From G963668435 sp963668435 (lineage in GTDB: Bacteria; Latescibacterota; Latescibacteria; Latescibacterales; Latescibacteraceae): 64,000 bases of DNA. This document shows positions 41,975 through 50,624 of the stretch, piece by piece (the first letter of the stretch is position 1; each line of letters starts with the position of its first letter). The stretch is from assembly GCA_963668435.2 (NCBI GenBank), contig CAXXSC010000003.1:228753-292752 (forward strand), written 5' to 3'. A model generated the notes under the pieces. It had not been told where the DNA came from, made no database searches, and worked only from the letters and a program-made list of their open reading frames with translations. The position numbers and the translations under genes were made by a program.

Positions 41975-43321
41975 CTACCGTTGTGAAGAAATACGGACAT
42001 CGTTGCCAGAAACGGCGGGTCCCCACGCTGGTGAAAAATTATCTCCATTTTTCGTTATCAGACGGATTCCTGATCCGTCTCTGTTCATGACATAGAGTCT
42101 CCTTGTCCCGGTTACCCTGGTCGACATGAACACAATCCTGAGACCGTCAGGCGACCATGATGGATTTTCATTACTTCCCTGTGCAAATGTCAGCGCGACC
42201 ACATCGCTCCCGTCGGAAGCACAAGTCGCTATATCAAAACCATAATCACTCATCATTACAAAAGCTAACCTGTCGCCCTGTGGGGACCATGCCGGTGAGC
42301 CTTCGTAGGCATTCGGTGTCGCTGTCAAACGATGCTGTCCACTGCCGTCGCTATTCATTACATATATAAGCGGATTGCCTGTTCGATCCGACACAAATGC
42401 TATTTTTGAGCCATCCGGTGACCAAGCTGGCGATGAATCGATCCGGCGGTTGTTTGTAAGCCGGCGAACATCTTTGCCATCAGTCCTGCATGTATAAACT
42501 TCCGCGTTACCATCACGAGAGGAGGTAAACGCGATAACACCGGGATGTATAGGCGACCAGTCGGGTGTCGTATTAAGCCCTGACCACTGGGATATATCGA
42601 CACTTTGGCCGGTGTTGATATCCGTCATCATGATCAGCCAGTCACTGCCGTGAAGCGACGTGTAAGCTATCATTGAACCATCAGGCGACCATGCCGGCGA
42701 GACATTCATGGTTTTCGTGAACGACATCTGCCGTCTGTCGCGGCCGTCCGAATCAACAAGAAACAGCTCGTGGCTATCTCCCTGCGAACTGATCATGGCT
42801 ATTGGTGCCGCCATTGATCCCCGGATACCGGTGAAATGCTCGATCATGTCGTCGACTATGACATGCGCAGTATGCCATGGCCTCGATTCAATGATTCGAT
42901 ACTCTTCTTCAAGCACGGACAGCGAGGTCCCAAGGTCAATCAACGATATATGCAGGGTTTTTCCGCCGCTTTTCTCCTGCCCGTAAAGATAATACCTCGC
43001 TCCGGCATCTTTCCAGCGGCTCATTGCATTGCCGACTGTCGAGAGCGAATCGGGTAGGGAGGCTGGGTAAAAATAACCACTTACGGTCAAGTCATCCAGG
43101 ATGACCGACCTGACTGTTCCGACCTGGCTTGTTACGTTCGAAGATTCGAAACCATCGACTGCAACGGATACGAGACTGGAACCTCCGGCCCGTATCGCCA
43201 TATAAACATCGGTCTGCGCCGAAACCTCGCCCGGCACTTGACAAGATAGTATATAATAAAAGACTGCAAGAGGCAAATACAAAAAGAATATTTGTTTACA
43301 ATTAATTTTTTTTAATATCAT
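41975..43321 (-). CDS. tolB: Tol-Pal beta-propeller protein TolB
   Basis: TolB is a periplasmic beta-propeller that binds Pal and TolA. The 448 residues start with a signal sequence (hydrophobic about 11-27), an N-terminal mixed alpha/beta domain (about 38-165), then WD40-like PD40 repeats containing SPAWSPDGSMIAYTS, PDWSPIHPGVIAFTS, PAWSPDGSKIAFVSD and PSWSPDGLRIVFMST. The PxWSPDG(x)3(A/V)F repeat is diagnostic. It sits between tolA and pal. Confidence 0.95.
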   Translation of the reverse strand: MILKKINCKQIFFLYLPLAVFYYILSCQVPGEVSAQTDVYMAIRAGGSSLVSVAVDGFESSNVTSQVGTVRSVILDDLTVSGYFYPASLPDSLSTVGNAMSRWKDAGARYYLYGQEKSGGKTLHISLIDLGTSLSVLEEEYRIIESRPWHTAHVIVDDMIEHFTGIRGSMAAPIAMISSQGDSHELFLVDSDGRDRRQMSFTKTMNVSPAWSPDGSMIAYTSLHGSDWLIMMTDINTGQSVDISQWSGLNTTPDWSPIHPGVIAFTSSRDGNAEVYTCRTDGKDVRRLTNNRRIDSSPAWSPDGSKIAFVSDRTGNPLIYVMNSDGSGQHRLTATPNAYEGSPAWSPQGDRLAFVMMSDYGFDIATCASDGSDVVALTFAQGSNENPSWSPDGLRIVFMSTRVTGTRRLYVMNRDGSGIRLITKNGDNFSPAWGPAVSGNDVRISSQR

Positions 43322-43407
43322 GCTTTCAGCCTGTTCTATCCGCCATTATACGGAGTGCCTGTAATATCAAAAATGATTTATTACATTAGTTGTGTAAGCC
43401 TGAATGA

Positions 43408-44040
43408 TCACATGCCGCCGCCGTATATGAAATCCATGTGAATGCCGATTTCCTCGCCCTTGAAATCATCAGGCAGCGGTGGGAATGGTTTCGACTGGAT
43501 TACCGCGTTCAGGGCCGACATATCAAAGTTCATGTTGCCGGTTTTAATCTCAACAAATGTCCGTGTCAAATCGCCGTTTCGCTGAATACGGAAAAAAACG
43601 CGTGTCTGCAAGGCGGTTCTGATTGAGGGTGCACGCCAGTTTTTTTCGATCAGGCTGCGGATGGTAAGCAGGTATTCCGGATAATCGAAATCCTGATCGA
43701 CTTTCATGCCCTGAACAGGCGTACTTCCGGTCTTTTTTGATGAAGCCTTGGAGTCTGTCTTGGTTTTTGTGCTTTTCTCCGACTTGACAGTCTGCCGCTG
43801 GCGCCAGCTTTTTTTGGGCAGGGGATTGTCCGGTTTGATTGCCACCTGCGGCAGTTTCGGCTTTGGTTTCCCCTGGGGCGCTTCCTTTTCGATAAGCTGT
43901 CTGATATCCTGGGTTGTTACTGTCCTGACAGGAATGACGGTTGCCATCTGTTTCGGCTTGAAATCGAGTATCGAGGGAAACATGAGTCCGCCGATAACTA
44001 TTCCGTGGCCAATGATCGAATAAAGAAATTCCCGGTACAT
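43408..44040 (-). CDS. tolA: TolA/TonB-like energy-transducing protein
   Basis: A 210-residue protein with an N-terminal membrane anchor (about 8-24, GHGIVIGGLMFPSI), a Lys/Pro/Gln-rich periplasmic spacer (about 45-115) and a C-terminal TonB-type domain (LIEKNWRAPSIRTALQTRVF, FRIQRNGDLTRTFVEIKTGN, ALNAVIQSKPFPPLPDDF). The operon context between tolR and tolB points to the TolA role; the C-domain fold is of the general TonB/TolA type. It is much shorter than E. coli TolA because the helical spacer is short. Confidence 0.88.
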   Translation of the reverse strand: MYREFLYSIIGHGIVIGGLMFPSILDFKPKQMATVIPVRTVTTQDIRQLIEKEAPQGKPKPKLPQVAIKPDNPLPKKSWRQRQTVKSEKSTKTKTDSKASSKKTGSTPVQGMKVDQDFDYPEYLLTIRSLIEKNWRAPSIRTALQTRVFFRIQRNGDLTRTFVEIKTGNMNFDMSALNAVIQSKPFPPLPDDFKGEEIGIHMDFIYGGGM

Positions 44041-44047
44041 CAGAGGA

Positions 44048-44452
44048 TCACTTCGCTTTCTTCAGGCGTTCCTCGACAACAAGGCCCACATTTTCACCGC
44101 CGACATTTTTCAGCGCGGTAAGTACTGTCATGACATCGCCGTATTCTACTTTTTCGTCACCGCGGAGAAAGATCGGTTCACCGGCATGTTTGGCGTAGAG
44201 CTCTTTAAACGAGCCCTCGAAATCGTCAAGTCCGTATTTTTTCTTGTCAATAAAGACTTCGCCATCCGTCTTGACCGTGACAACGATACCATCGCGGATA
44301 TTCGCCTTGGAGGCCTTGCCGGAGGGCAGCTTAACCTCAACCATGTCATGCATCGCCGGTGCCGTGATCATGAAAATGATCAGGAGGACGAGGGTGACAT
44401 CGATAAGGTTGACAAACGATACATTCGGTTCTATTACACGGCGTTTGATCAT
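44048..44452 (-). CDS. tolR: Biopolymer transport protein TolR/ExbD
   Basis: A 134-residue stator component with one membrane helix (about 13-32, NLIDVTLVLLIIFMITAPAM) that carries the conserved aspartate D18 of the ExbD/TolR proton path, and a periplasmic domain with VTVKTDGEVFIDKKKYGLDD and PIFLRGDEKVEYGDVMTVLT. It lies 7 nt from both tolQ and tolA, so the three are tightly coupled. Confidence 0.93.
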   Translation of the reverse strand: MIKRRVIEPNVSFVNLIDVTLVLLIIFMITAPAMHDMVEVKLPSGKASKANIRDGIVVTVKTDGEVFIDKKKYGLDDFEGSFKELYAKHAGEPIFLRGDEKVEYGDVMTVLTALKNVGGENVGLVVEERLKKAK

Positions 44453-44459
44453 TATTCGT

Positions 44460-45104
44460 TTACTCTTTCATTGCCGCCAGCGCGTATTCGCTGATAAGAT
44501 CGAGGGTGTCCATGCAGTTGTTGACCCAGCCCATGAGGAAATTGTGGCCAGCCATTGCGGGAATTGCCACAATCAGACCGGCAATCGTCGTCATGAGTGC
44601 CTCAGCGATACCGGGAGCCACAACGGCTATGGTTGCCGATCCTTGCTGTCCAATATTTATAAAGGAATACATTACACCCCAGACTGTGCCGAGAAGGCCG
44701 ATCAGCGGGCTGACATTTGCGGCTGTTGCCAGTATATTCATATGACTGGTGAGCTTGTTGGCTTCGTGCTGTGCGGCGTTATCGAGAATGGTTTTCGCTG
44801 GAACAGTCAGCGATCCGTTGCTCCAAGCCCTAAGAAGGCGCTGAATGAGGATCGGCATTGTCCGTGCGGAGCCATTGCTGAATTTTGAACAGCTGCTGTC
44901 GATATTGCGTATGCTGCCGTCGGTGGTAAGCGCTTTGAGGAACTGGCTAATCTGACGGCGGAAACCGGAAAGAAAAAAATACTTGTTTATCATTATTGTC
45001 CATGAGAGCAAGGACACTACCATAAGCAGCATGAAAACCAATTTTGTGAACATGCTTGCGTGCATGATCAGTCTATATACGGATAATTCGAGCGCGGGAT
45101 TCAC
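44460..45104 (-). CDS. tolQ: Biopolymer transport protein TolQ/ExbB
   Basis: A MotA/TolQ/ExbB-family inner-membrane protein of 214 residues with three membrane segments, including the last two around LATAANVSPLIGLLGTVWGV and GIAEALMTTIAGLIVAIPAM, the family signature. It energises TolA with TolR. I use GTG 45104 with a GAAGGA site close upstream; the internal ATG near 45065 has no ribosome site. It is the first gene of the operon. Confidence 0.92.
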   Translation of the reverse strand: MNPALELSVYRLIMHASMFTKLVFMLLMVVSLLSWTIMINKYFFLSGFRRQISQFLKALTTDGSIRNIDSSCSKFSNGSARTMPILIQRLLRAWSNGSLTVPAKTILDNAAQHEANKLTSHMNILATAANVSPLIGLLGTVWGVMYSFINIGQQGSATIAVVAPGIAEALMTTIAGLIVAIPAMAGHNFLMGWVNNCMDTLDLISEYALAAMKE

Positions 45105-45147
45105 GTTCCTTCATTCCTTTCGTTATCTGCCTGTTTACACCGCTAAG

Positions 45148-45176
45148 AATATACATAATCAACATCCGGTCGGCAA
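45148..45176 (-). promoter_or_regulatory. Sigma-70-type promoter for the tol-pal operon
   Basis: On the minus strand TTGCCG (complement of 45171-45176) and TATATT (complement of 45148-45153) are 17 nt apart, about 45 nt before tolQ. The -35 is a partial match. Confidence 0.5.
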
Positions 45177-45377
45177 CAACTCTTTAAGGCGCAAGCGCAT
45201 TCATTTATCGGTATTTACTTGGATTTTACACTGATCTGAGTGCTTTACGGGAAAACCGGTGCAGGATGCAGGATAATTGTAGTAATCGATGAAAGCTTGA
45301 AAAGAAGACTTGTCTTTGAAAAGCAGGCTGTATACATTGTTCTTATACAATATATCACCGCAGACAGGGAGGTTTGC

Positions 45378-45629
45378 ATGCTGGTATTATCACGGAAACC
45401 GGGTGAAAGGATTCATATCGGTTCCGATGTCGTCATTACCGTGCTCGAGGTTTCGGGACGGCTGGTCAGGATTGGTGTCGATGCACCGCGTTCAGTATCG
45501 ATTTTTCGTGCCGAGGTTTTCGAGCAGATCGAGGAAGAGAACAGGCTCGCTGCGGAAAAAAGCGGCTATTTCGACAAATTGAGACGTCTGAGTTCACTTC
45601 TGGGACCCAGAAAGAAACAGGACGACTGA
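45378..45629 (+). CDS. csrA: Translational regulator CsrA
   Basis: CsrA is a dimeric RNA-binding protein that represses translation by binding GGA motifs. From ATG 45378 (AGGGAGG site) the 83 residues read MLVLSRKPGERIHIGSDVVI, then VLEVSGRLVRIGVDAPRSVS and IFRAEVFEQI, the complete fold. The C-terminal extension (about 60-83, basic end) is longer than in E. coli and typical of FliW-regulated CsrA proteins, where it contributes to FliW binding. It is placed 577 nt before flagellin. Confidence 0.96.
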   Translation: MLVLSRKPGERIHIGSDVVITVLEVSGRLVRIGVDAPRSVSIFRAEVFEQIEEENRLAAEKSGYFDKLRRLSSLLGPRKKQDD

Positions 45630-45867
45630 TCCGGGTGTCATTCGACACGACATCTTTTACATTATTTTCCTGTGAGATGCCGTTTTGCAGGAAATAATGT
45701 AAAAAATTGACCTTTAGCACATTTTTCAAAAAAAACCGCATCCGTATACGGATGCGGTTTTTTTTATCCGTAAAATCCACGAGCACCTTCTTATATCCGC
45801 GGTTGAACCACACGACAGCAAACTCCGACAGATCGGGTTTTTCTCTGAAATAGTTATTATTTCTCAA
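45466..45867 (-). CDS. Uncertain small minus-strand gene or gene remnant antisense to csrA 3' end
   Basis: TTG 45867 has a well-spaced GGAG site (complement of 45876-45879) and the first 35 residues look like a real protein: NNNYFREKPDLSEFAVVWFN, then RGYKKVLVDFTDKKN, with codons like the neighbours. The frame then runs through the palindromic terminator and antisense through csrA to 45466, which is unlikely as genuine coding. One base lost in the A-rich stretch near 45765 would end it at a TAA before the terminator. It may be a real gene of about 38 codons with a frameshift, or a remnant. Confidence 0.3.
   Translation of the reverse strand: MRNNNYFREKPDLSEFAVVWFNRGYKKVLVDFTDKKNRIRIRMRFFLKNVLKVNFLHYFLQNGISQENNVKDVVSNDTRISRPVSFWVPEVNSDVSICRNSRFFPQRACSLPRSARKPRHEKSILNAVHRHQS
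45731..45762. terminator. Perfect bidirectional terminator after csrA
   Basis: A 32-nt perfect palindrome with 16-nt arms centred between 45746 and 45747, GC-rich in the middle, with A-run on the left and T-run on the right. It can terminate transcription from csrA on the + strand and from any minus-strand gene to its right. Confidence 0.88.
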
Positions 45868-45932
45868 GTTTTTTTCTCCAGTGCCGATGTTAAGTATGCG
45901 GGAAAAAATCAATACTTTTTTATCTATTTTTC

Positions 45933-45959
45933 TAAAGATTCACCTAAAGATGCCGATAC
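45933..45959 (+). promoter_or_regulatory. Sigma-28 promoter for flagellin
   Basis: TAAA (45933-45936), exactly 15 nt, then GCCGATAC (45952-45959). This matches the FliA consensus TAAA-N15-GCCGATAA at 11 of 12 positions. It gives a flagellin leader of about 240 nt. Confidence 0.88.
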
Positions 45960-46015
45960 AAATAGTGAGGGAAGTATAACCCGGATTTGAAAGATGAAAC
46001 TCGATAAGGTTTAAG

Positions 46016-46210
46016 ATGATGAATAACAATAATATAAATAAAAATTCCTTTTTCGTTATTGATCCCAAAGGGGGTGATGATCGACCACACGCTCTGAAGC
46101 CTGAGGTTGTTGGTTCTTGGAGTGGCAGCACTGCTCCAAAATCCATCAATCGCAAGGATGCAGGCCCTTATCGGAATATGACAAGGGTCAACACGGAGGT
46201 TAAGTCATGA
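46016..46210 (+). other. Flagellin 5' leader with possible overlapping leader ORF
   Basis: The long leader between the sigma-28 promoter and fliC contains an open frame of 64 codons (ATG 46016) whose TGA overlaps the flagellin ATG. Its ribosome site is poor and its Asn-rich start (MMNNNNINKNSFF) looks non-coding, so I regard it mainly as regulatory RNA. It contains a hairpin (46117-46139), a CsrA-type site (46153-46160) and the flagellin ribosome site (ACGGAGG, 46193-46199), itself a GGA motif. Confidence 0.5.
46153..46160 (+). promoter_or_regulatory. Candidate CsrA-binding site in the flagellin leader
   Basis: CAAGGATG matches the core of the known CsrA consensus RUACARGGAUGU. A second GGA lies at the flagellin ribosome site about 40 nt downstream, and others at 46119 and 46173. 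Two spaced GGA sites, one over the ribosome site, is the arrangement used by CsrA on Bacillus hag mRNA. Confidence 0.6.
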
Positions 46211-47031
46211 GTTTAAGGATTAACCAGAATATTTCAGCGATGAACACTCATCGCCAGTTGATTCAGACAGACAAGAATCTCGCAGGATCCCTCGAGAAAC
46301 TGTCAAGCGGTCTCCGAATCAACAGAGCAGCTGACGACAGCGCGGGTCTTGCAATCTCGCAGCGTCTGCGCGCACAGGTCGGCGGTCTTCAGATGGCCTC
46401 CCAGAATGCCGAACAGGCCAAGAACATGGTCCAGACGGCTGAAGGTTTCTTGAACGAGATCCATAACATGCTTGGCCGTATGCGCGAGCTGGCAGTTCAG
46501 TCAGCTTCCGATACTGTTGACGCAACTAACCGGTCATCCCTCCAGGGCGAGTTCAATCAGCTCCGCGAGGAAATCGACCGTATTTCTACATCAGCAGAAT
46601 ACAATAATAACAAACTGCTCGACGGCACATTTACCGACAAACAGTTCCAGGTCGGCGCGAATGGTGACACGGACAACACGATCACATTCTCGGTCGACGG
46701 TGTCGGCTCGGCTCAGATGAGCATCGACACCACCGACATTTCCACTCTGTCCGGTGCTGTAAATGCAATGGATGACCTGACCAACGCGATCGACTATGTA
46801 TCAACCGTTCGTTCCGGTCTCGGTACCATCCAGAACCGTCTTGCATATACCGTGGCGAGTGTCGACAACTCGGCGGAGAACCTGGCGAGTTCGGAATCCA
46901 CGATTCGTGACCTGGATATTTCTCAGGAAATTTCGACGTTCACGAAATCCCAGATTCTGGTTCAGGCTGGTATGGCTATGCTTGCGCAGGCCAATGCCGC
47001 TCCCCAGAACGTCCTGTCACTCTTCAGGTAA
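46207..47031 (+). CDS. fliC: Flagellin FliC, minimal form
   Basis: The filament subunit. The 274 residues contain only the conserved N- and C-terminal D0/D1 helices: MSLRINQNISAMNTHRQLIQ, SLEKLSSGLRINRAADDSAG, LAISQRLRAQ and, at the end, STFTKSQILVQAGMAMLAQA with NAAPQNVLSLFR. There is no outer D2/D3 domain, so the filament should be thin and smooth. It is expressed from a sigma-28 promoter with a long leader. The flaG-fliD-fliS group follows. Confidence 0.97.
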   Translation: MSLRINQNISAMNTHRQLIQTDKNLAGSLEKLSSGLRINRAADDSAGLAISQRLRAQVGGLQMASQNAEQAKNMVQTAEGFLNEIHNMLGRMRELAVQSASDTVDATNRSSLQGEFNQLREEIDRISTSAEYNNNKLLDGTFTDKQFQVGANGDTDNTITFSVDGVGSAQMSIDTTDISTLSGAVNAMDDLTNAIDYVSTVRSGLGTIQNRLAYTVASVDNSAENLASSESTIRDLDISQEISTFTKSQILVQAGMAMLAQANAAPQNVLSLFR

Positions 47032-47074
47032 GAGTTCCTCTGAATTTAAATCTCGGCAATTGAGGTGATAAAAT

Positions 47075-47485
47075 ATGCAGATTGAAAGTCGCGTTTCAGA
47101 CGTAAGCCAGCAGGCCCTGATGGGTACCACTGGTGATGTCGCAAGTCGACAGAGATCAGCTGCCTCAGGCCCCAGTGGTTCGGCATCTTCGGGTGCGCAG
47201 GCGCAGCAGGGAGTTTCACTTCCCGGAAGCGGTTCTGCAGAGGCGAAAGCCCAATCAATGGATGCCATAGACCTGCAAGTCACTCTTGAGAAACTGAACG
47301 ATATCGTTCAGGATCAACAGAGGGATGTTGCATTCTCGGTTGATAAAAAGGCGAATACCACTGTCATTAAGTTTTTCAAAACGAAAACAGGGGAACTGAT
47401 CAAGCAATTTCCGCCGGAAGAGATTCTGGCGATGAAAGCAAAACTACGAGAAAACACTGGTTGGCTTGTTGACACAAAAGCGTAG
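47075..47485 (+). CDS. flaG: FlaG family protein
   Basis: FlaG is a small protein linked to filament length control. The 136 residues have a Ser/Gly/Ala/Gln-rich N-terminal half, probably disordered, and the FlaG core DLQVTLEKLNDIVQDQQRDV, AFSVDKKANTTVIKFFKTKT, GELIKQFPPEEILAMKAKLR. The ribosome site is TTGAGGTGATAAAAT. It is followed by fliD after 40 nt, the usual order. Confidence 0.92.
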   Translation: MQIESRVSDVSQQALMGTTGDVASRQRSAASGPSGSASSGAQAQQGVSLPGSGSAEAKAQSMDAIDLQVTLEKLNDIVQDQQRDVAFSVDKKANTTVIKFFKTKTGELIKQFPPEEILAMKAKLRENTGWLVDTKA

Positions 47486-47525
47486 CAACTGGTAACACAA
47501 CCGAGAAATAATTGAGGGCGGAATA

Positions 47526-50500
47526 ATGGCTGCAAGCGTAGGATCTGTTAATTTCGGCGGTTTAGCGTCGGGTCTCGATACAAATCAGATTATAAGCGAT
47601 CTTATGACAATCGAAACTCAGCCTTTAACGAGGCTTGAGGACAAACAGTCTGAAGTATCGGAAAAACGTGATACGTTTACTACCATGAGATCCATGCTCC
47701 TCGATCTGCAGACTGCAGCCTCCGGGCTGAAATCTGCGTCTTCATTTGGTACGTTCAGCGCCTCTTCTTCTGATGAGGAGGCGCTGGTCGTTAGTGCCAC
47801 GACCTCGGCAAGCGAAGGCAACTATTCTGTTAAAATCCTTTCGCTGGCTCAGGCCGAGACATTATCGAGCAATTCCTTCAGCAGCACCAGCACCGATCTC
47901 GGACTTTCCGGCGAGATCGTTCTCAATACAAATTCGATTACAATCAGGGCCACAGACAGCCTTATAGATATACGCAACGGCATCAATGCTTTGAATGACG
48001 GTGTCAATGCGAGCATTCTCAAAATTTCGGACAGCGACTACAGGCTGATCCTTTCTTCCGAAGACCAGGGTGAGGAAGGTTTCTCGCTTGGTAATGTCGG
48101 TGGGGGTGACGCGCTGCAGCAGCTTGGTTTTGTCGATGATACAGCATCAGTTCGCAAAGTTGAGGACGGCAATGTTCTCTCACTGGAATTGTCATCGGCG
48201 AATTCAACCATCGGCAGTCTGCTCGATATTTCCAGTGAGGCAGCCGGTACAGTTACCATAAGAAACAAGAGTGTCTCTATAGATCTTGGCAACGACACGC
48301 TTTCGAGTATCCGCGACAAGATAAATGACCTTGGTGTTCAGGGTGTGAGTGCGACAATCGAAACGGTAACCAATAGCAGCTCCACAAGCTATCGTCTCGC
48401 TATCAGCGGTACGCAGGAATTTGAGGATGACAACAATGTTCTCGAAACAATCGGCATCCTCGAACGCGGCACCGGCGGAACCTATGCCGAGTTCAGTTCA
48501 TCCACCCTATATGCCAGCAGCAATGGTCACGGTGGCTGGCAGACTGACAGCGTTTCGGCGAGCGAGATCAGCTCCAACACGAAGCTGACGAGCATGGGGG
48601 CTGAAACCGGTGAGACCATCACCATCAGCGGCACCGATGTCGATGGAAGTTCGGTTTCCGGCACCATCAACGTTTCGCACAGCACCAGTGTCAGCAATAT
48701 TCTTGATCAGATCGAATCGATTTTCAATGACAATGTTACCGCTTCTGTGGAAGACGGGAAGCTGACGGTTACAAGTAATGTCGCCGGCACAACCAGCCTC
48801 TCTTTCTCGATCGATGCCGGGAACGAAAACGGCGGAACGCTTGATTTCGGTACTGTTTCCACGGTCACCGAGGGGCGTGACAGGCTTCTTGCCGAGGGAC
48901 AGAACTCCACCCTTGTCGTGAACAATATTCAGGTTTCGCGTGATTCCAACGACGTGAGCGATGTTATCACCGGGCTTAAGCTCTCACTGAGAGAAGCCGA
49001 TGTCGACACGACGTTGAATATTACGGTTGAGCGTGACCGGGACACGATTAAAGAGAAAATTTTGGATTTCGTCTCCGTTTACAATGACTATATGAGTTTT
49101 TACAATGTGAATACCGATTACGACAGTGAAACGGAACAAGCCGGTTTGCTGCTTGGCGATATTACTGCACGAACAGCCCAGTCGCTCATTCAGGATGTAC
49201 TCAGGGGTACGGTTTACGGTGAAGATATGGCCTATAGCCAGCTTATTCAAATCGGCATCGAAACCACCACCGAAGGCAAACTGGAGATTGACAGTTCTAA
49301 ACTGAACGATGCCTTGAATGATGACATCGATTCCGTCATCGAACTGTTCACCGCCACACGTGAGAGTAGTGATAACGATATTATTTTTGTCTACCACAGC
49401 GACAAGACAGAGGCTGGGACCTATGATGTGAATATAACCCAGGCTGCTGAAAAAGCCGCGGCGGCTTCCGAGGTCATTAACGGCGCTACCGGCAAAGAAG
49501 GTACGATCAACATCACTGATAATTACGACAGGTCACTGTCTATCGATTTTGACAGGAGCATGAAACTCGAGGATATCGCCAGCAGCATCAACGAGGAAGC
49601 CTCGACATCATATTCCGAAATAAAGAAATCCGATACGGCAATGATAAGCGCTGACGGCGCGGCGGCGAAACAGAATACCGCCATTTCAGCCCTCGAAGGC
49701 GTTACTGTCGGTGATGGCGATACCGTTACGGTTATTGCTACAAACAGTTCCGGACGTGAGTATGAGCGTATAATCGAACTTGATGATACAACGACGATTC
49801 AGAATATCCTCGATGAGGTCGAGGATATGAATGATCAGCAGGTCATCGCCTCGATTGACTCCAGCGGTCAACTGATGGTTGAGGACATCGATACCGGAAA
49901 AAGCAGAATCGCTCTCAGTATCACGTCGACCATTGACAGTCTCAATTTCGGCACATTCTCAACATATCAGCAGGGACGAAGCAGCGTTATCATCAACGCC
50001 GAGGTCACTTCAGACGGTCGTCTCGAGATCAGTCACCAGGAATACGGTTCCAACAACACGTTTACGATCGAAGGTGCTGAGGATCTTGGTATCAAGAGCG
50101 ATACCTATGCCGGTGTCGATGTCGCTGGTACGATAAACGGCTATGAGGGTGTCGGCAACGGCCAGTCACTCTCGGCATCGAATGAAGACGAGCAGACCAA
50201 GGGGATTATCATCAAGACCGCGATTACTGCGGCTGAGCTTGCTGTCGAAGGGAGTGAACAGGGGTCGATCACCCTTATATCTGGTATTGGCGATGCGCTT
50301 TACGGTGAGTTGAGCTCCATGACCAGTTCGGTGGACGGGTTTATCCAGGCTAAAATCGACAGTATCGATATTTCTCTTGATTCGCTGGATGAGCAGATGG
50401 ATCGGATGGAGGTACGCCTCGAGCAGACAAGGGCCTCGCTGGAAAGAAAATATACCCAGCTCGAAATTGCCATGTCACAGCTCCAGACACTTCAGCAGAC

Positions 50501-50534
50501 TCTGTCCAGCCAGCTCGGTTCTCTTGGTGTGTAA
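47526..50534 (+). CDS. fliD: Filament cap protein FliD (HAP2), very large
   Basis: FliD caps the filament and folds exported flagellin. N-terminal FliD domain: NFGGLASGLDTNQIISDLMT, IETQPLTRLEDKQSEVSEKR. The C-terminal FliD domain ends with the coiled coil SLDSLDEQMDRMEVRLEQTR, then SLERKYTQLEIAMSQLQTLQ. The 1002 residues are about twice the usual length. Extra material includes Flagellin_IN-like beta segments, and similar stretches recur (LDFGTVSTVTEGRD near 440 and LNFGTFSTYQQGRS near 806), suggesting an internal duplication of the outer domain. Confidence 0.94.
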   Translation: MAASVGSVNFGGLASGLDTNQIISDLMTIETQPLTRLEDKQSEVSEKRDTFTTMRSMLLDLQTAASGLKSASSFGTFSASSSDEEALVVSATTSASEGNYSVKILSLAQAETLSSNSFSSTSTDLGLSGEIVLNTNSITIRATDSLIDIRNGINALNDGVNASILKISDSDYRLILSSEDQGEEGFSLGNVGGGDALQQLGFVDDTASVRKVEDGNVLSLELSSANSTIGSLLDISSEAAGTVTIRNKSVSIDLGNDTLSSIRDKINDLGVQGVSATIETVTNSSSTSYRLAISGTQEFEDDNNVLETIGILERGTGGTYAEFSSSTLYASSNGHGGWQTDSVSASEISSNTKLTSMGAETGETITISGTDVDGSSVSGTINVSHSTSVSNILDQIESIFNDNVTASVEDGKLTVTSNVAGTTSLSFSIDAGNENGGTLDFGTVSTVTEGRDRLLAEGQNSTLVVNNIQVSRDSNDVSDVITGLKLSLREADVDTTLNITVERDRDTIKEKILDFVSVYNDYMSFYNVNTDYDSETEQAGLLLGDITARTAQSLIQDVLRGTVYGEDMAYSQLIQIGIETTTEGKLEIDSSKLNDALNDDIDSVIELFTATRESSDNDIIFVYHSDKTEAGTYDVNITQAAEKAAAASEVINGATGKEGTINITDNYDRSLSIDFDRSMKLEDIASSINEEASTSYSEIKKSDTAMISADGAAAKQNTAISALEGVTVGDGDTVTVIATNSSGREYERIIELDDTTTIQNILDEVEDMNDQQVIASIDSSGQLMVEDIDTGKSRIALSITSTIDSLNFGTFSTYQQGRSSVIINAEVTSDGRLEISHQEYGSNNTFTIEGAEDLGIKSDTYAGVDVAGTINGYEGVGNGQSLSASNEDEQTKGIIIKTAITAAELAVEGSEQGSITLISGIGDALYGELSSMTSSVDGFIQAKIDSIDISLDSLDEQMDRMEVRLEQTRASLERKYTQLEIAMSQLQTLQQTLSSQLGSLGV

Positions 50535-50624
50535 TATGACTTCCCGATAAATGGCTTGAAGGAGGGTAAGAGCTTTTATAACATAGTATTACTGTCATGC
50601 TGCATGACGATACATGACTCATAT

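Noticed and set aside
40523..45104. Tol-Pal block regarded as recent horizontal transfer
   Set aside because: Base composition and codon style look like the flanking genes, and no integrase, tRNA or direct repeats flank the block, so simple rearrangement is equally likely.
46016..46210. 64-codon ORF overlapping the flagellin start taken as a real gene
   Set aside because: The ribosome site is weak and the start is Asn-rich and leader-like. The regulatory sites in the same stretch explain it better, so it is listed as leader only.
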